Part shown: in pieces, positions 9,647 through 18,581 of the stretch
Layout of the letters: the number at the start of each line of letters is the position of its first letter
How positions within the stretch are numbered: position 1 is the first letter of the stretch
NCBI GenBank assembly: GCA_937927755.1
Contig: CALBDB010000060.1
Location: forward strand, 1-64,000
Direction of reading: 5' to 3'
Length of the DNA: 64,000 nucleotides
Source: an uncultured Lysobacterales bacterium
Lineage (GTDB): Bacteria; Pseudomonadota; Gammaproteobacteria; Xanthomonadales; SZUA-36
Position numbers and translations under genes: made by a program
The notes under the pieces: model-generated
The model's database searches: none
Seen by the model: the letters and a program-made list of their open reading frames with translations, nothing else
Told to the model about the DNA's origin: nothing

Positions 9647-9799
9647 AGGTTTTGTCCTTCAGGCCCACACCGGATGAATGGATCAGTCCAGTCTGTTCAC
9701 ATATACTACGAAATGGTGCTGGCGGTAACAATTAGAGTGCCTGTCCCTTGCTGCTCATGCCGCCAGTCTGGTTGCTTAGTGTACAGACAGAGGAAACAG

Positions 9800-10444
9800 A
9801 TGATGTGCCGGTCTTTCAAGATTTCCCTTATCCTCGCCACGGTTTTGTTAATGGCCTGCGCCGGTCCTGCCCCCACACCTGAGCCGGGATTGAAGGTCCT
9901 CGACCATGGCCGGGACCGTGAAATCCAGGTTGCCCAAGATGTCGATTTGAGCGGCTACACCAAGGTCATCCTGCACAATGCCCAAGTCGAGTTCAGGGAA
10001 AACTGGCAGCGCGATAAGGAGCGGTCCTACGGTAAAGAATTCCGTGAAGCAGACATGGAACGGTTGAAGAACAATGTGTCAGACCAGTTCTCAAAGGTGA
10101 TGGTCAAGAAGTTATCAAGCCGGGATGATTATGAACTGACCAGTGAAAGCGGCCCCGGTGTGATGCATTTCATACCACGTATCGTGGACCTGGACATCGA
10201 GGCTCCGGGTTGGATGCAGAACTCCATAGTCGAGTCTATGGCCAGAACCAAGGGCAGCATGACAATCGAGATGGTGGTTCGCGACTCGGTCAGTGACGAG
10301 TTGCTGGCCGTGGCATGGCAGAAGCAGTCCGACCCCCAGGAAGGCTACATGGAAATTACGAATACCGTAAACAACACCGTGGCATTCCGCTTGATGATGC
10401 AGAACTGGGCCGATTGGTTTCTAGGGCAGCTTGATAAGGCCTAG
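9800..10444 (+). CDS. DUF3313-like lipoprotein
   Basis: A 214-residue predicted lipoprotein with a signal peptide ending in the lipobox LLMAC (Cys about residue 19). The body (DLSGYTKVILHNAQVEFREN, later DSVSDELLAVAW and a C-terminal WADWFLGQLDKA) resembles the DUF3313 family of outer-membrane-associated proteins of unknown function. The ATG at 9800 is chosen because AGGA stands 6 bases upstream and the signal peptide begins there; the longer open frame from 9635 lacks any export signal. It lies inside the polyuronate locus but nothing in its sequence ties it to sugar metabolism. Confidence 0.65.
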   Translation: MMCRSFKISLILATVLLMACAGPAPTPEPGLKVLDHGRDREIQVAQDVDLSGYTKVILHNAQVEFRENWQRDKERSYGKEFREADMERLKNNVSDQFSKVMVKKLSSRDDYELTSESGPGVMHFIPRIVDLDIEAPGWMQNSIVESMARTKGSMTIEMVVRDSVSDELLAVAWQKQSDPQEGYMEITNTVNNTVAFRLMMQNWADWFLGQLDKA

Positions 10445-10489
10445 CCACCGGGCGGCCGTCCCATGGCAGGGAAGGCCGTATGCTGTGTG

Positions 10490-11281
10490 CTACTCCTCGT
10501 TGGCCGGCTTGCCGATGGTCGCCAGGATACCCCCATCAACGTAGAGCACATGTCCGTTGACAAAATCAGACGCCCTGGAAGCAAGGAATACGGCTGCGCC
10601 AGCGAGGTCCTCCGGGTCACCCCAGCGTCCTGCAGGTGTCCTGTGAATAATAAAGTCGTTAAAGGGATGTCCATCCACCCGGATGGGTTCGGTCTGTGAA
10701 GTTGCAATGTATCCAGGCCCGATACCGTTGATCTGGATATTATGCCTGGCCCATTCGGTGGCCATGTTACGGGTCAGCATCTTCAGGCCGCCCTTGGCGG
10801 AGGCATATGCCGATACGGTGTTTCTGCCCAGTTCACTCATCATTGAGCACATATTGATAATCTTGCCGCCGCCCCTGGCGATCATGCCTTTGGCCACGGC
10901 CTTGCCCATGATGAACGGGCCGGTGAGGTCGACATCGAGTACCTCGCTGAATTCGGCGGCGCTCATTTCGAGAATAGGAATTCGCTTGATGATCCCGGCA
11001 TTGTTCACAAGGATATCAATAGGGCCAACCTCCTTTTCCATGACTGGGATGGTTGTTTCAACCGCGTCTTCGTCTGTCACATCCAATAAATAGGCGTGAA
11101 TGTGTATTCCCTTCTCGGCAAACCTCAGTTTTGACGCTTCCAGTTTTTCCGGTACCCGTTCATTGATAATGATGGTGGCTCCGGCCTCGGCAAGCCCGGC
11201 GGCAATGGCCATGCCTATGCCGTGTGTGCCGCCGGTTACCAGGGCATTTTTACCTGTCAGATCAAACAACTTTGTGGACAT
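10490..11281 (-). CDS. kduD: Short-chain dehydrogenase, KduD / gluconate 5-dehydrogenase type
   Basis: A 263-residue classical short-chain dehydrogenase. The cofactor motif TGGTHGIG is at residues 16-23, NNAG at 93-96, the catalytic Ser near 146-149 (NMCSMMS), and Tyr159/Lys163 in YASAK. The overall sequence resembles 2-deoxy-D-gluconate 3-dehydrogenase (KduD) and gluconate 5-dehydrogenase. In the uronate pathway KduD reduces 3-deoxy-D-glycero-2,5-hexodiulosonate, the product of KduI, to 2-keto-3-deoxygluconate. KduI is encoded 2.3 kb away in the same locus, which supports this role. The gene starts 8 bases after the end of the LacI-type regulator gene and is co-transcribed with it. The alternative is gluconate 5-dehydrogenase. 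Confidence 0.72.
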   Translation of the reverse strand: MSTKLFDLTGKNALVTGGTHGIGMAIAAGLAEAGATIIINERVPEKLEASKLRFAEKGIHIHAYLLDVTDEDAVETTIPVMEKEVGPIDILVNNAGIIKRIPILEMSAAEFSEVLDVDLTGPFIMGKAVAKGMIARGGGKIINMCSMMSELGRNTVSAYASAKGGLKMLTRNMATEWARHNIQINGIGPGYIATSQTEPIRVDGHPFNDFIIHRTPAGRWGDPEDLAGAAVFLASRASDFVNGHVLYVDGGILATIGKPANEE

Positions 11282-11289
11282 AGCGGTAC

Positions 11290-12387
11290 TTACTCCTGTT
11301 TAAGTTTGGTTTTGAGGGCAGGGCCGGTTGACTGCCTTTCTATCAATTTGTATTCCAGAACAATGGCGGGCTGCACTTCTTCCAGTGATTCATCATCCAT
11401 GTGTCGAACATAACGCTCCAGCAAATTCACAGCCTGTTCACCCATGGCTCTTAATGGTTGGCGGACTGTTGTCAGCTTTGGCCAGACCGAGTGCGCAATT
11501 GGCGCATCGTCAAACCCGGCAACACTCAACTGCTCCGGAACGCTGATTTTCATTTCCTGTGCCGCGGCGAGTGTACCGGCAGCCATTTCGTCGTTACTGG
11601 CAAAGATGGCTGTAGGGCAGTGTTTCCGGCTCAACAATGTTCGCGCACACCGATAGCCGGACTGTACGTCAAAATTGCCGGTTTCGATATTTGACTCATG
11701 AATGGCCAGCCCATGATCACGCATGGCTGCGGCGTAACCTTCAAATCGCATGGCAGAAGCAGCAAAGAGAACCGGGCCCTTGATGATCGAGATGTCTTCA
11801 TGACCCAGTTCTATGAGATGCCGGGTGATTTCGTAGCCGGCAGCGTAATTGTCGATACTCACACACAGCTTGATATCCCGTTGCGGTGTGCTGGCAAGAC
11901 GCACGCAGGGAATGCCCTGTTCCTTGATGGCATCCAGCACCACCTGGTCAAAACAGATCGGTGGTGGCAGGATAATCCCGTCTATCCTTGAACGGTCGAT
12001 AAGCCGGTTGATTTCCCGGGGGTCATGGATGGTCTCCGGGGTTTGGTCTTCAAACTCACCCACGCCCTCGATCGACAGGTGGTACCCAATACGCCGGCAA
12101 CTATTCATCATGCCGATCAGCAGTTCACCCATCCATCCCACATTCGGGTTGTTGTACAACATCAGGAACTGGTAAGTCTGCCGGCCGGACAGGAGCCGTG
12201 CGCCTACATTCGGCCGGTAGTTCACCTTGGTGATCGCCTTCTGGATCTTATCCCTGGTGACCGGTTTTACATTGGTTTTGCTATTGATGACGCGGCTGAC
12301 CGTCATTGCCGAAACCCCGGCCTCGCGGGCAACATCCTTAATGGTTGCTTCACGATTGCCGGGTGCTTTGTTGCGAAGATTACTCAC
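11290..12387 (-). CDS. LacI-family transcriptional regulator (second)
   Basis: A 365-residue LacI/GalR-type repressor. Helix-turn-helix at about residues 15-35 (IKDVAREAGVSAMTVSRVIN), hinge region NYRPNVGARLLSGRQTYQF, and sensor-domain motifs FASNDEMAAGTLAAAQ and LSVAGFDDAPIAHSVWP. It is divergent from the DUF4861-kduI-GH105 operon and upstream of the kduD-like gene, and a near-perfect palindrome centred on CG lies 72 bases in front of its start. It most likely represses both transcription units and its own gene, with release by a uronate-derived sugar acid; the ligand is inferred from context. Confidence 0.9.
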   Translation of the reverse strand: MSNLRNKAPGNREATIKDVAREAGVSAMTVSRVINSKTNVKPVTRDKIQKAITKVNYRPNVGARLLSGRQTYQFLMLYNNPNVGWMGELLIGMMNSCRRIGYHLSIEGVGEFEDQTPETIHDPREINRLIDRSRIDGIILPPPICFDQVVLDAIKEQGIPCVRLASTPQRDIKLCVSIDNYAAGYEITRHLIELGHEDISIIKGPVLFAASAMRFEGYAAAMRDHGLAIHESNIETGNFDVQSGYRCARTLLSRKHCPTAIFASNDEMAAGTLAAAQEMKISVPEQLSVAGFDDAPIAHSVWPKLTTVRQPLRAMGEQAVNLLERYVRHMDDESLEEVQPAIVLEYKLIERQSTGPALKTKLKQE

Positions 12388-12457
12388 TTCATATTACTCG
12401 TAGCTTTACACCTGTCGGTCTTTGGGCCAGCCTCGGTCATCCAACATGGTTCACAAA

Positions 12458-12473
12458 ATGATAACGTTAACAT
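12458..12473. promoter_or_regulatory. Candidate LacI-family operator
   Basis: ATGATAACGTTAACAT is a 16-bp palindrome with a perfect TAACGTTA core and one mismatched pair, centred on CG. It lies between the LacI-type regulator (starts 12387) and the DUF4861 gene (starts 12599), the expected place for a site controlling both divergent units. The form is typical of the LacI family. Not tested against other sites in the genome. Confidence 0.55.
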
Positions 12474-12598
12474 ATAATCAAGTACAACACTGCCAGCAAG
12501 CATGGTTTCTTTCTTACAAGCGCATTTCGAGGCGAATAGGTGCGGACCGGCAACGTCAATGCCCTGCAAGATTTTGGAACTGAACCGAGAGACAGAAA

Positions 12599-13540
12599 AT
12601 GAATATTCTCAAGGCATTTATTGGAATTACGGCTGCATATACGCTGTTGTTCCTGGTCGGTGCATGTGATCCTTCCGATCAGAAAAACGTACCCGTACAA
12701 ACCTCAGTGGATACGGTTAGCGAAAAGGATTCGGAATCCGGACAGGTGACGATGGCCTACGGCCGTTACGTGCCAGAGCGTGAAGACGATTTTACCTGGG
12801 AGAACGACAAGGTGGCATTCCGTGTTTACGGGCCTTCCTCCGGTGGTAAAGGACAGGTCAGCGGTGTTGACGCATGGCTGAAGAAGGTACCGTATTCCAT
12901 TATTGATAAATGGTACGCCGGCCATCTCCAGGGCATCAGCTACCATGAAGACCACGGTGAAGGTTATGACCCGTTCCATGTTGGTGACAGTCGCGGTGTT
13001 GGCGGAACGGCCATCTGGATTGACGGCGTAGCCTGGCCCGCCGCCAAGTACAAGAGCTATGAAGTGCTGCAAAGCGGTGGTGACGTTGTTGAGTTCACCC
13101 TGCAGTATGAGTGGCAGACCCCCTTGGGCCTCGTTGCAGAAAGCAAGACAGTTTCATTGGCGTTGGGTGACCAGCTATACCGGGTCAACTCCGTATTCAC
13201 ATTGGATGGTCAGCCCACGAAATTACCGGTTGCTATCGGTTTAACAACGCATGACGAAAAGGCGCAAGTCGCCAGTGATGGTGATAAGGGCAGGATTTCA
13301 ACCTGGGAAAATATCGATGGTATCGGAATTGGCACAGGTGTCCTGGTGGCGCCGGACAGCACCGGTATGATCTTGCATAAACCCAGCGATGAAAAAGACG
13401 CCAGTCACATCTGGCTGGTAACTTCTTCCGGCGACAACGGTGAACTGAGCTTCAGGGCCGGTTTTGCCTGGGCAGCAGCGCGGGAAATCACCTCTTTTGA
13501 GCAATGGAATGAATACCTGGACGCCCAGGTTGATCAATAA
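12599..13540 (+). CDS. DUF4861 family lipoprotein
   Basis: A 313-residue exported protein with a lipobox (LVGAC, Cys about 23). The remaining sequence matches the DUF4861 family: YHEDHGEGYDPFHVGDSRGVGG, YEVLQSGGDVVEFTLQYEW and DHTHDEK-like segments (here LTTHDEKAQV), consistent with a beta-sandwich. DUF4861 genes are commonly found next to polysaccharide lyases and uronate genes. It is the first gene of a unit with kduI and the GH105-type hydrolase. Function unknown; a carbohydrate-binding or lyase-related role is a guess from context. Confidence 0.7.
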   Translation: MNILKAFIGITAAYTLLFLVGACDPSDQKNVPVQTSVDTVSEKDSESGQVTMAYGRYVPEREDDFTWENDKVAFRVYGPSSGGKGQVSGVDAWLKKVPYSIIDKWYAGHLQGISYHEDHGEGYDPFHVGDSRGVGGTAIWIDGVAWPAAKYKSYEVLQSGGDVVEFTLQYEWQTPLGLVAESKTVSLALGDQLYRVNSVFTLDGQPTKLPVAIGLTTHDEKAQVASDGDKGRISTWENIDGIGIGTGVLVAPDSTGMILHKPSDEKDASHIWLVTSSGDNGELSFRAGFAWAAAREITSFEQWNEYLDAQVDQ

Positions 13541-13630
13541 GCGCAGGTCAATAAGTCCCTGCTCAATAGGAATACCAGCATTAATTAAGGCAATGCAGCA
13601 TTAATACTGCAAACAATAGTGGAGCAAAAG

Positions 13631-14461
13631 ATGAAATTTTTACACACCGCAGACCGTGAACGGTATCGCCGGATGACGACAGGTGAGTTGCGCGAAGCTT
13701 ACCTGATCGACGGCATGTTCATCCCCGGGGAAGTGACCCTTCAATATGTCGATGTCGAGCGCAGCATTGTTGGCTCGGCTGTACCCGTAAACGGGGGGCT
13801 GAACCTGCCGGTTCACAAGGAGCTGGCATCCGATTATTTTGCACAGCGTCGTGAAATCGGTGTGATCAATATCGGCCGAGCGGGAAAAGTCGTCGTGGAT
13901 GGTGAGAGCTTCGATCTCGATAACCGCGACAGCCTGTACATCGGCCGCGGCAGTCGCGAAGTTGAGTTCACCAGTGCCTCGGACGATGACCCGGCAAAAT
14001 TCTATTTTGTAAGCTATCCGGCCCACAAGGCGTACCCGTCCAAACTGGTAAAAAGGTCAGAAGCCAACCGTCTCGAAATGGGCTCGGTGGAAGAGTGCAA
14101 TGACCGTGTTATCAACCAGTCACTGATACCCGGTATCGTGGATACCTGCCAGCTCGTGATGGGTTTCACTGAACTCTCACCCGGCAGCAACTGGAATACG
14201 ATGCCGGTGCACACCCATCGCCGCCGTACCGAGGTGTACATGTATTTCGACCTGGCCGACGACCAGTGTGTATTTCATTTTATGGGTGAACCGAATGAAA
14301 CAAAGTCCATCGTGGTCAGGAACGGCCAGGCCGTTGCTTCACCAAGCTGGTCGATCCACAGTGGCGTGGGTACCCGGAACTACACATTTATATGGGCCAT
14401 GGGTGGTGAGAACCAGGAGTTCCCGGATATGGACCACGTCGATATGAAAGATATTTTGTAA
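13631..14461 (+). CDS. kduI: 5-dehydro-4-deoxy-D-glucuronate isomerase
   Basis: A 276-residue KduI, which isomerises 4-deoxy-L-threo-5-hexosulose uronate, the open-chain form of unsaturated uronates, to 3-deoxy-D-glycero-2,5-hexodiulosonate. The sequence is typical along its full length: REAYLIDGMFIPGEV, MVYTHIDR-region equivalent VDVERSIVGSAVP, and the zinc-binding cupin stretch MPVHTHRRRTEVYMYF. The ATG at 13631 is chosen: it follows GGAG with good spacing, whereas the GTG four codons upstream would place the ribosome site inside the gene. The gene lies 90 bases after DUF4861 and 33 bases before the unsaturated uronyl hydrolase, so the three form an operon. Confidence 0.95.
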   Translation: MKFLHTADRERYRRMTTGELREAYLIDGMFIPGEVTLQYVDVERSIVGSAVPVNGGLNLPVHKELASDYFAQRREIGVINIGRAGKVVVDGESFDLDNRDSLYIGRGSREVEFTSASDDDPAKFYFVSYPAHKAYPSKLVKRSEANRLEMGSVEECNDRVINQSLIPGIVDTCQLVMGFTELSPGSNWNTMPVHTHRRRTEVYMYFDLADDQCVFHFMGEPNETKSIVVRNGQAVASPSWSIHSGVGTRNYTFIWAMGGENQEFPDMDHVDMKDIL

Positions 14462-14494
14462 ACGGATTAAACCAGTGTTTATACAGGTGAAGAA

Positions 14495-15694
14495 ATGAAC
14501 AAGATTCGACTTGATAGTCTGCGCCTAATTAGTTTGCTGTTGGCCTGCGTGATCCCTTTAACAGCCAGCGCAGTGCAGAAGAGCAACGAGCCTGATCTTT
14601 TTGCCTTGAGGGCCGAAAACAGCTTCGACCCGGCCACGATAGACGCCATCGGCGACAAGGTTGTGGATTGGCAACTTGCAAATCTCGACAACTTCAGCAG
14701 TTACATGCGCAATTACCGGGAAAACACCGCCCACCGGCGAGGCTGGGTACATGGCGCGATGTACGTTGGGATGATGAACTGGGCGGCTTTGCCGGGTAAT
14801 GAACAATACATTGCACCGCTCAGGAAAATTGCCGAAGAGGAAGAGTGGAAACTGGGCGACCGGCTTTTCCATGGTGACGACCATATCGTCGGCCAGATGT
14901 ACCTGGCTTTTTACGAGATGGACAAAGACCGGGATATGATCGATCACACGATCAGACAGTTGAACCAGATCCTGGTCGCCAACCCACAGGGCTCTCTTGA
15001 GTTTCTCGGTGATTCAATTCACGGTGTAGGATGGGAATGCCAGCTACGCTGGTGCTGGTGTGATGCCTTGTTCATGTCGCCCCAGACCTGGATCGGCTTG
15101 TCACTGGCACTGGGGGAACCGCAATACTTGGAATATGCCGACCGGGAATTCTGGGCCACGACCGACTACCTGCTGGATCCTGAGACACACCTGTACTTCC
15201 GCGACAGCCGTTATTTCGACCGCCGTGACGAGGCCGGCAACAAGATTTTCTGGTCACGTGGAAATGGCTGGGTTTATGCAGGCCTGGTCAATATCCTGAG
15301 GATTTTCCCACAGGATCATCCGTCGTATCCGAAGTACGTCCAGTTGTACAAGGACATGTCCGCCACGTTCGCAAGCCTGCAGCGTGACCATGGTTTCTGG
15401 AGCCCGTCATTACTGGATCAAAGCCCGAACCCAACACCGGAAACCAGTGGCACCGGGTTTATAACCTATGGTCTCGCCTGGGGTGTAAATAACGGCCACC
15501 TGGACGCTGGCGCCTATGGCCCGGTGGTCAGGAAGGGCTGGAGTGCCCTGGTCAGCGCTGTTGCGGATGACGGCAAGCTGGGCTGGGTTCAACCGATCGG
15601 TGCGGCTCCGGACAGCGTATTTGAAACCGACAGCCAGTTATATGGCGTTGGCGCATTCCTGCTGGCTGCCTCGCAGGTAATTGGTCTCGAATAA
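14495..15694 (+). CDS. Unsaturated uronyl hydrolase, GH105/GH88 type
   Basis: A 399-residue exported hydrolase with a signal peptide (about 1-26, ending TASA). It removes 4,5-unsaturated uronate residues from the non-reducing end of oligosaccharides made by lyases, through hydration of the double bond. Family motifs: WVHGAMYVGM, HGDDHIVGQMYLA (Asp128/129), WCDALFMSP (Asp190, the catalytic Asp position), FWSRGNGWVYAGL, PETSGTGFITYG and LGWVQPIG. GH105 and GH88 share this (alpha/alpha)6 fold and cannot be fully separated by eye. With the lyase at 8438-9646, KduI and the KduD-like enzyme it gives a complete route from polymer to 2-keto-3-deoxygluconate. Confidence 0.9.
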   Translation: MNKIRLDSLRLISLLLACVIPLTASAVQKSNEPDLFALRAENSFDPATIDAIGDKVVDWQLANLDNFSSYMRNYRENTAHRRGWVHGAMYVGMMNWAALPGNEQYIAPLRKIAEEEEWKLGDRLFHGDDHIVGQMYLAFYEMDKDRDMIDHTIRQLNQILVANPQGSLEFLGDSIHGVGWECQLRWCWCDALFMSPQTWIGLSLALGEPQYLEYADREFWATTDYLLDPETHLYFRDSRYFDRRDEAGNKIFWSRGNGWVYAGLVNILRIFPQDHPSYPKYVQLYKDMSATFASLQRDHGFWSPSLLDQSPNPTPETSGTGFITYGLAWGVNNGHLDAGAYGPVVRKGWSALVSAVADDGKLGWVQPIGAAPDSVFETDSQLYGVGAFLLAASQVIGLE

Positions 15695-15834
15695 GCAGGT
15701 TTCACGGGCTCCCCTTCAACCGCTTCGGAAAACAGTGTTAGCGGATACGAAATTTGATATAAACAGGGTCAGACAATGCCGGGGCCGCGCCACGCTGAAA
15801 TCACCTGACGGGCCTCAAATGATGGAGGTTTGAT

Positions 15835-16314
15835 ATGCCGCAGTTCACCCTGAAGATCAATGGCACAGACCACTCCCTGGATGTGCCTTCCGATATGCCC
15901 TTGTTGTGGGCCTTGCGCGACAAGCTAAATATGACCGGTACCAAGTACAGTTGCGGGATTGGCCAGTGCGGCACCTGCACGGTGCTGGTGGATGGCAAAC
16001 CAACAAAATCCTGCCGTTCGCGTGCGGTGAACCTGATCGGCAAGGAAATTGTAACCATCGAAGGCTTGACTGCCGATTGCAGCCACCCGGTACAAAAGGC
16101 CTGGAATGAAGTAGACGTGCCGCAATGCGGATATTGCCAGGGCGGGCAGATACTGGCCGCCGTGGCGTTGCTGGAGAACAATCCAAAACCGGACGATGCC
16201 GCAATTGACGAGGCCATGTCGGACAACCTGTGCCGCTGTGGTACCTATGTTCGTATCCGCAAGGCAATCAAGCTGGCCGCAGAATATGCGGCTGACGAGG
16301 GAGGTGCCGCATGA
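15835..16314 (+). CDS. Molybdenum hydroxylase, [2Fe-2S] small subunit (IorA type)
   Basis: A 159-residue iron-sulphur subunit of the xanthine dehydrogenase family, closest to isoquinoline 1-oxidoreductase alpha subunit (IorA). A plant-type ferredoxin domain carries Cys40, Cys45, Cys48 and Cys60 (CGIGQCGTC...C), and the C-terminal helical domain carries the second cluster ligands Cys98, Cys101, Cys133 and Cys135 (QCGYCQGGQ and LCRCGTY). Both clusters are intact. The gene overlaps the large-subunit gene by 4 bases (ATGA), so translation is coupled. It has no signal of its own and would be exported together with the Tat-targeted partner. Confidence 0.9.
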   Translation: MPQFTLKINGTDHSLDVPSDMPLLWALRDKLNMTGTKYSCGIGQCGTCTVLVDGKPTKSCRSRAVNLIGKEIVTIEGLTADCSHPVQKAWNEVDVPQCGYCQGGQILAAVALLENNPKPDDAAIDEAMSDNLCRCGTYVRIRKAIKLAAEYAADEGGAA

Positions 16315-18491
16315 ATACTTCAATAAAACCAGCCGGCAACAAATTAGACCGCCGGTCATTCCTGAAGGTCTCAATGCTGGCCTCCGGTGCCCTGATGATC
16401 GGTGTCGGTTCCTATGGCACCCTGCTCGCCGGTGAGGCCGGGCAGGAAACCTGGATACCCAACCTGTACGTTCGCATCGACCCTGATGGCAAAGTTACGA
16501 TCATCAGCAAGAACCCGGAAGGCGGGCAGGGTGTTAAAACCGCGTTTCCGATGGTGGTCGCAGAGTGCCTTGAAGTCGACTGGAAGGATGTAAGAGTGGA
16601 ACAGGCAGCGCTGGCGGTGGATGACCGTTACGGCCGCCAGGCGCTGGGTGGCAGCCGCGGCACGCCGGATGGCTGGAATGATCTCAGAATCGCCGGTACT
16701 GCTGCTAAAGACCTGTTGGTAGCCGCCGCCGCAAACGAATGGACCGTGCCCGCATCAGAATGTTATGCCGAGAGCGGCGCTGTTGTGCATAAACCAAGCG
16801 GCAAATCCAAACCCTACGCAAGTCTGTTGAAAACTGCGGCTACGTTGCCCGCGCCCGACGTGTCAAAACTCAGGCTCAAGAGCCGCCCTGAAGAATTCAA
16901 ATTACTGGGTACTTTTGTCCGTGGTGTCGACAATCAGAAAATCCTGACCGGAAAACCATTGTTCGGCAGCGACATCAGGCTTGATGGAATGCTGTACGCC
17001 ATGTACCAGAAAAGCCCGGTGTTTGGCGGAAAGGCGCGTAGTGCCAACCTGGAACATATACTGACATTGCCGGGGGTGACCCACGCCTTTATCGTTGCGG
17101 GTACCGGAGAATATAACGGCCTGCAACCGGGTGTGGCTGTTGTTGGAACAGGCTTTTGGGAGGTGAATAACGCTCGTGAACAGCTGGAAGTCGACTGGGA
17201 AACTACACATGCCGACTCGACTGCGTCATTTGATGCTCAGGCGGCCAAGCTGGCCGGCGAGATGGGCGAGGTCCTGCGCCATGATGGCGACATTGATGCC
17301 GCCTTCAAGACTGCGGCAAAAGTCGTTGAAGCCAGTTACTACTATCCGTTCGTGGCCCACGCGAACATGGAGCCGATGAACTGTACGGCGCAATTGCACG
17401 AATCCGGCAAGCTGGAGCTGTGGGCACCAACCCAGAACGGTAAAGCCGCGCGGGAAAAAATTTCAGCCAACATGGGTATTCCCGAGAGCCGAATCCATAT
17501 CCACCAGGTGCGCATGGGCACCGCGTTTGGTCGCCGTTCGCGCACCGACTTTGCCAGCGAGGCGGCGTGGATAGCGCGTGAGATTGGTGGCAAGCCGGTG
17601 CAACTCGTGTGGGCCCGCGAGGAAGACATGCGCCACGATTTTTACCGGCCCGCCGGTTGGCACCATTTCAAAGCCGGTCTGGATGATGACGGTAAGATGA
17701 TTGCCTTTGATCACCACTTCATCACCATGGGTAAAAACGGCAAGACGATTTCCGGCGCCAGCCTGTCGCCAAAACACTACCCGGCGGGACTTATGCCCAA
17801 TTTCCGCTTCAGGTGGTCCATTATCGAGTGCAATGTGCCGACGGGGCCATGGCGTGATCCCGGGCATTCGGCTTATTGCTTTGCCTACCAGGGTTTCTTC
17901 GACGAGGTGGCGATCGCCGCTGGACGTGACCCGCTCGAGTTTCGTCTCGACTTGTTGTCCAAATCTTACGGCAAACCGCCACTGGATCTTGTGCGCAGCA
18001 GCAATACGCTGAAACTGGCTGCCGAAAAGGCCGGCTGGGGACGTGACCTGGGGCCGAATCGGGGTCTTGGCCTGGCCTTTCATTTCAGCCATCGTGGATA
18101 CGCCGCACACGTGGCTCAAGTCGTGGCTGAAGGCGCCAGCATAAAGGTGGAGAAGGTGTTTTCCGTTTTGGATGTGGGGCCGATCCTGAACCTCAGTGGC
18201 GCCAAACACCAGGTGGAAGGTTGTGTAATTGATGCGCTCAGCACGACACAACTCGAAGTCACTTTCGAAGACGGCGCAACACGCCAGGGCAACTTCCAGA
18301 ATTACCGCCTGCTTAAGCTGGACCGGGCTCCGGACGTCAAGTGTCACTTTATCCAGAGTGAGAACCCGCCCACCGGTCTCGGTGAACCACCGTTTCCACC
18401 GGTTGGGCCAGCCATCGCCAATGCCATATTTGCCGCAACCGGAACCAGGATACGCGAGCTGCCATTCAGGCGGTCCGGGATCACGATATAG
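16311..18491 (+). CDS. Molybdenum hydroxylase, molybdopterin-binding subunit (IorB type)
   Basis: A 726-residue large subunit of the xanthine dehydrogenase/aldehyde oxidase family, IorB type. A twin-arginine signal (DRRSFLKVSMLASGALMIG, about residues 13-32) targets the folded heterodimer to the periplasm. Molybdopterin-binding motifs follow: NPEGGQGVKTAFP, AHANMEPMNCTAQ, RMGTAFGRRSRTDF, and the C-terminal PTGLGEPPFPPVGPAIANAI, which has the catalytic Glu (GLGEP). No FAD subunit gene is adjacent, which is usual for IorAB enzymes that pass electrons to cytochromes. Substrate is unknown; N-heterocycles or aldehydes are typical for the family. No molybdenum cofactor maturation gene (XdhC type) is seen nearby. 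Confidence 0.9.
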   Translation: MNTSIKPAGNKLDRRSFLKVSMLASGALMIGVGSYGTLLAGEAGQETWIPNLYVRIDPDGKVTIISKNPEGGQGVKTAFPMVVAECLEVDWKDVRVEQAALAVDDRYGRQALGGSRGTPDGWNDLRIAGTAAKDLLVAAAANEWTVPASECYAESGAVVHKPSGKSKPYASLLKTAATLPAPDVSKLRLKSRPEEFKLLGTFVRGVDNQKILTGKPLFGSDIRLDGMLYAMYQKSPVFGGKARSANLEHILTLPGVTHAFIVAGTGEYNGLQPGVAVVGTGFWEVNNAREQLEVDWETTHADSTASFDAQAAKLAGEMGEVLRHDGDIDAAFKTAAKVVEASYYYPFVAHANMEPMNCTAQLHESGKLELWAPTQNGKAAREKISANMGIPESRIHIHQVRMGTAFGRRSRTDFASEAAWIAREIGGKPVQLVWAREEDMRHDFYRPAGWHHFKAGLDDDGKMIAFDHHFITMGKNGKTISGASLSPKHYPAGLMPNFRFRWSIIECNVPTGPWRDPGHSAYCFAYQGFFDEVAIAAGRDPLEFRLDLLSKSYGKPPLDLVRSSNTLKLAAEKAGWGRDLGPNRGLGLAFHFSHRGYAAHVAQVVAEGASIKVEKVFSVLDVGPILNLSGAKHQVEGCVIDALSTTQLEVTFEDGATRQGNFQNYRLLKLDRAPDVKCHFIQSENPPTGLGEPPFPPVGPAIANAIFAATGTRIRELPFRRSGITI

Positions 18492-18581
18492 CTTGGCAGG
18501 AGTGGAACCGGGGTCCAGCCAGGGTTGCACTTCTACACAATTTTTAGTTGGGCGGTGAATCTTCAATGCAGGCACGGCACG

